The translations under genes and the position numbers were made by a program. Of a stretch of 6,303 bases of DNA, positions 5,357-6,303 are shown one piece after another. Source of the stretch: Actinomycetota bacterium (GTDB taxonomy: Bacteria; Actinomycetota; Thermoleophilia; Gaiellales; Gaiellaceae). Positions within the stretch are counted from its first letter, which is position 1; each line of letters starts with the position of its first letter. The DNA is taken from positions 1 through 6,303 of the forward strand of contig JACCRW010000301.1 in the NCBI GenBank assembly GCA_013813345.1. The letters run 5' to 3'. The notes below the pieces were generated by a model. It searched no databases. It saw only the letters and a program-made list of their open reading frames with translations, and was not told the DNA's origin.

Positions 5357-5995
5357 GTGAGGGTCTCGATCCGCCTCTTCGCCGGCCTGCGCGAGCGCGC
5401 GAGGACGGGCAACCGCGAGCTCGAGCTGCCCGAGGGCGCGACGGTTGCGGCTGTGTGGCCAGCACTCGAGCTCGGTGACGAGCCGCCCGGACTCCTGTAC
5501 GCCGTCAACAGGACGTACGCCGCGGCCGATGCGAGCCTCGCGGAGGGAGACGAGGTCGCGGTGATCCCGCCCGTCTCGGGTGGCGACTTTCGGCTCTCGG
5601 CCGAGCCGCTCTCGCTCGACGTGGTGGTAAGCGAGGTCGCCCGCGACGGTGCCGGCGCGATCGCCACCTTCACCGGCACGGTGCGCGAGCGCTCGCGCGG
5701 TCGGAAGGTGATCCGGCTCGAGTACGAGGCTTACGAGGGGATGGCCGAGGAGGCCATGGCCGAGCTCGCGATTGAGCTGAAGGAGCGCTACGAACTCTGT
5801 GAGATCGCGATCCATCACCGTATCGGGCCTGTTGGGATCGGCGAGCCGAGCGTCGTGATTGCCGTCTCCGCGCCGCACCGCGCCGACGCGCTCGCCGCCT
5901 GCAAGGACGCAATCGACACGCTCAAGCAGACGGTCCCGCTCTGGAAGAAGGAGCTCTACGAGGGCGGCGGGGAGTGGGTCGGCCAGGGATCGTAA
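5357..5995 (+). CDS. moaX: Fused MoaD-MoaE molybdopterin synthase
   Basis: This 212-residue protein joins both subunits of molybdopterin synthase, which adds two sulfurs to cyclic pyranopterin monophosphate to form molybdopterin for the molybdenum cofactor. Residues 1-76 are a MoaD ubiquitin-like domain (MRVSIRLFAGLRERA at the start, VAVIPPVSGG at 67-76). Its Gly75-Gly76 is the site normally adenylated and thiocarboxylated at a free C-terminus. Residues 77-212 are MoaE: GTVRERSRGRKV (107-118), LEYEAYEGMA (121-130), HHRIGPVGIGE (153-163), APHRADALAACK (172-183) and LKQTVPLWKKELYEGG (189-204). K190 and K197 align with catalytic Lys119 and Lys126 of E. coli MoaE. There is no linker: Asp77 follows Gly76 directly. 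Mycobacterium tuberculosis MoaX has the same layout and is reported to be cleaved after its Gly-Gly; I borrow that symbol by architecture. Start is GTG, with a TACGCT box 6 bp upstream. No other moa gene is in the window. Confidence 0.94.
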   Translation: MRVSIRLFAGLRERARTGNRELELPEGATVAAVWPALELGDEPPGLLYAVNRTYAAADASLAEGDEVAVIPPVSGGDFRLSAEPLSLDVVVSEVARDGAGAIATFTGTVRERSRGRKVIRLEYEAYEGMAEEAMAELAIELKERYELCEIAIHHRIGPVGIGEPSVVIAVSAPHRADALAACKDAIDTLKQTVPLWKKELYEGGGEWVGQGS

Positions 5996-6019
5996 GCAGG
6001 GGTTCACACGGACTGCGAG

Positions 6020-6025
6020 TACCCT
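6020..6025 (+). promoter_or_regulatory. Candidate -10 box (TACCCT) for the M50-like gene
   Basis: TACCCT ends 8 bp before the ATG at 6034, which lacks a Shine-Dalgarno sequence. TTCACA (6003-6008) is the only -35-like sequence nearby but is just 11 bp upstream. The gene could alternatively be read through from moaDE, whose stop is 38 bp before the ATG. Confidence 0.3.
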
Positions 6026-6033
6026 GGACGCAG

Positions 6034-6303
6034 ATGAGCCAGTACGACCCGTACACGCCCCGCGAGGTGGAGGAGCCGCGCGTCGGCTACTCACCGATCA
6101 AGCAGCCGCTGACCGCGCGCGACATCCTGCGCAAGCTCTGGGCGCCGATCGCCGCCGTCGGCTTCCTCTTCTGGAAGCTCAAGTTCCTCTTCGTGGCGCT
6201 CTTCAAGTTCAAGCTCTTCACCGTCGCCGGCTCGATGCTCGTCTCGATCGGCGCCTACGCCCTCCTCTGGGGCTGGCAGTTCGCGGTCGGCTTCGTGGTG
6301 TTG
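6034..6303 (+). CDS. Membrane protein, probable site-2 (M50) metalloprotease, N-terminal part
   Basis: Ninety codons are visible before the gene runs off the right edge. The product begins with a hydrophilic, proline-rich stretch (MSQYDPYTPREVEEPRVGY, 1-19). A region alternating hydrophobic residues with lysines follows (about 34-62, including FWKLKFLFVALFKFKLF at 46-62). Then come hydrophobic segments containing SMLVSIGAYALLWGWQFAVG (67-86) and FVVL at the edge. The sequence around YALLWGWQFAVGFVVL resembles what precedes the zinc-binding HExxH motif in actinobacterial site-2 protease-like proteins. That motif would lie just beyond the window, so the family is inferred from resemblance and not from catalytic residues. 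Such enzymes cut substrates within the membrane; substrate and role here are unknown. It follows moaDE by 38 bp in the same direction. Confidence 0.7.
   Translation, partial: MSQYDPYTPREVEEPRVGYSPIKQPLTARDILRKLWAPIAAVGFLFWKLKFLFVALFKFKLFTVAGSMLVSIGAYALLWGWQFAVGFVVL

Noticed and set aside
5285..6094. A 269-codon minus-strand open frame opposite moaDE
   Set aside because: It lies antisense to a gene with clear MoaD and MoaE motifs and overlaps the GntR start. Such long antisense frames are common in GC-rich DNA and no domain is visible.

Overview
The window is GC-rich and compact, coding on both strands in short transcription units. No RNA gene, insertion sequence, CRISPR array or phage gene was seen. 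Several features suggest an actinobacterium: strong G/C third-position bias, GTG starts, a multi-membrane-segment histidine kinase with motifs typical of that phylum, a fused MoaD-MoaE protein like mycobacterial MoaX, and several genes that look leaderless. A deep lineage such as Thermoleophilia/Gaiellales or Rubrobacteria is my best guess. This placement is inference and rests on no marker gene.

Layout: positions 1-490 (minus) hold the first 163 codons of a methylmalonyl-CoA mutase catalytic subunit that continues past the left edge. Divergent from it, 530-3207 (plus) encodes a two-component system: a membrane-embedded NarL-type histidine kinase overlapping its LuxR/NarL-type response regulator by 13 bp. 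A perfect 10-bp stem-loop follows and probably ends this operon. Next comes an uncharacterised small membrane protein (3308-3940). A compact toxin-antitoxin module follows: a Phd/YefM-type antitoxin (3978-4232) and a PIN-domain VapC toxin (4225-4635) that overlap by 8 bp. The toxin gene converges, with a 2-bp gap, on a minus-strand GntR/FCD transcription factor (4638-5294). Divergent from the regulator lies a fused molybdopterin synthase (MoaD then MoaE, 5357-5995), followed by the start of a membrane protein resembling site-2 (M50) metalloproteases (6034 to the right edge).

How the parts work together: most neighbours appear functionally independent. The clear units are kinase with regulator and antitoxin with toxin. 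The divergent GntR/moaDE pair shares a 62-bp intergenic region and could be a regulator with its target, but nothing in the sequence proves it. The most interesting observations are a repeated start-site pattern, a TAnnnT box 6-8 bp upstream of four start codons without a Shine-Dalgarno sequence, and the uninterrupted MoaD-MoaE fusion, whose internal Gly-Gly would have to be exposed by cleavage. I see no clear evidence of a wholly new system. No stretch longer than about 100 bases lacks a gene.
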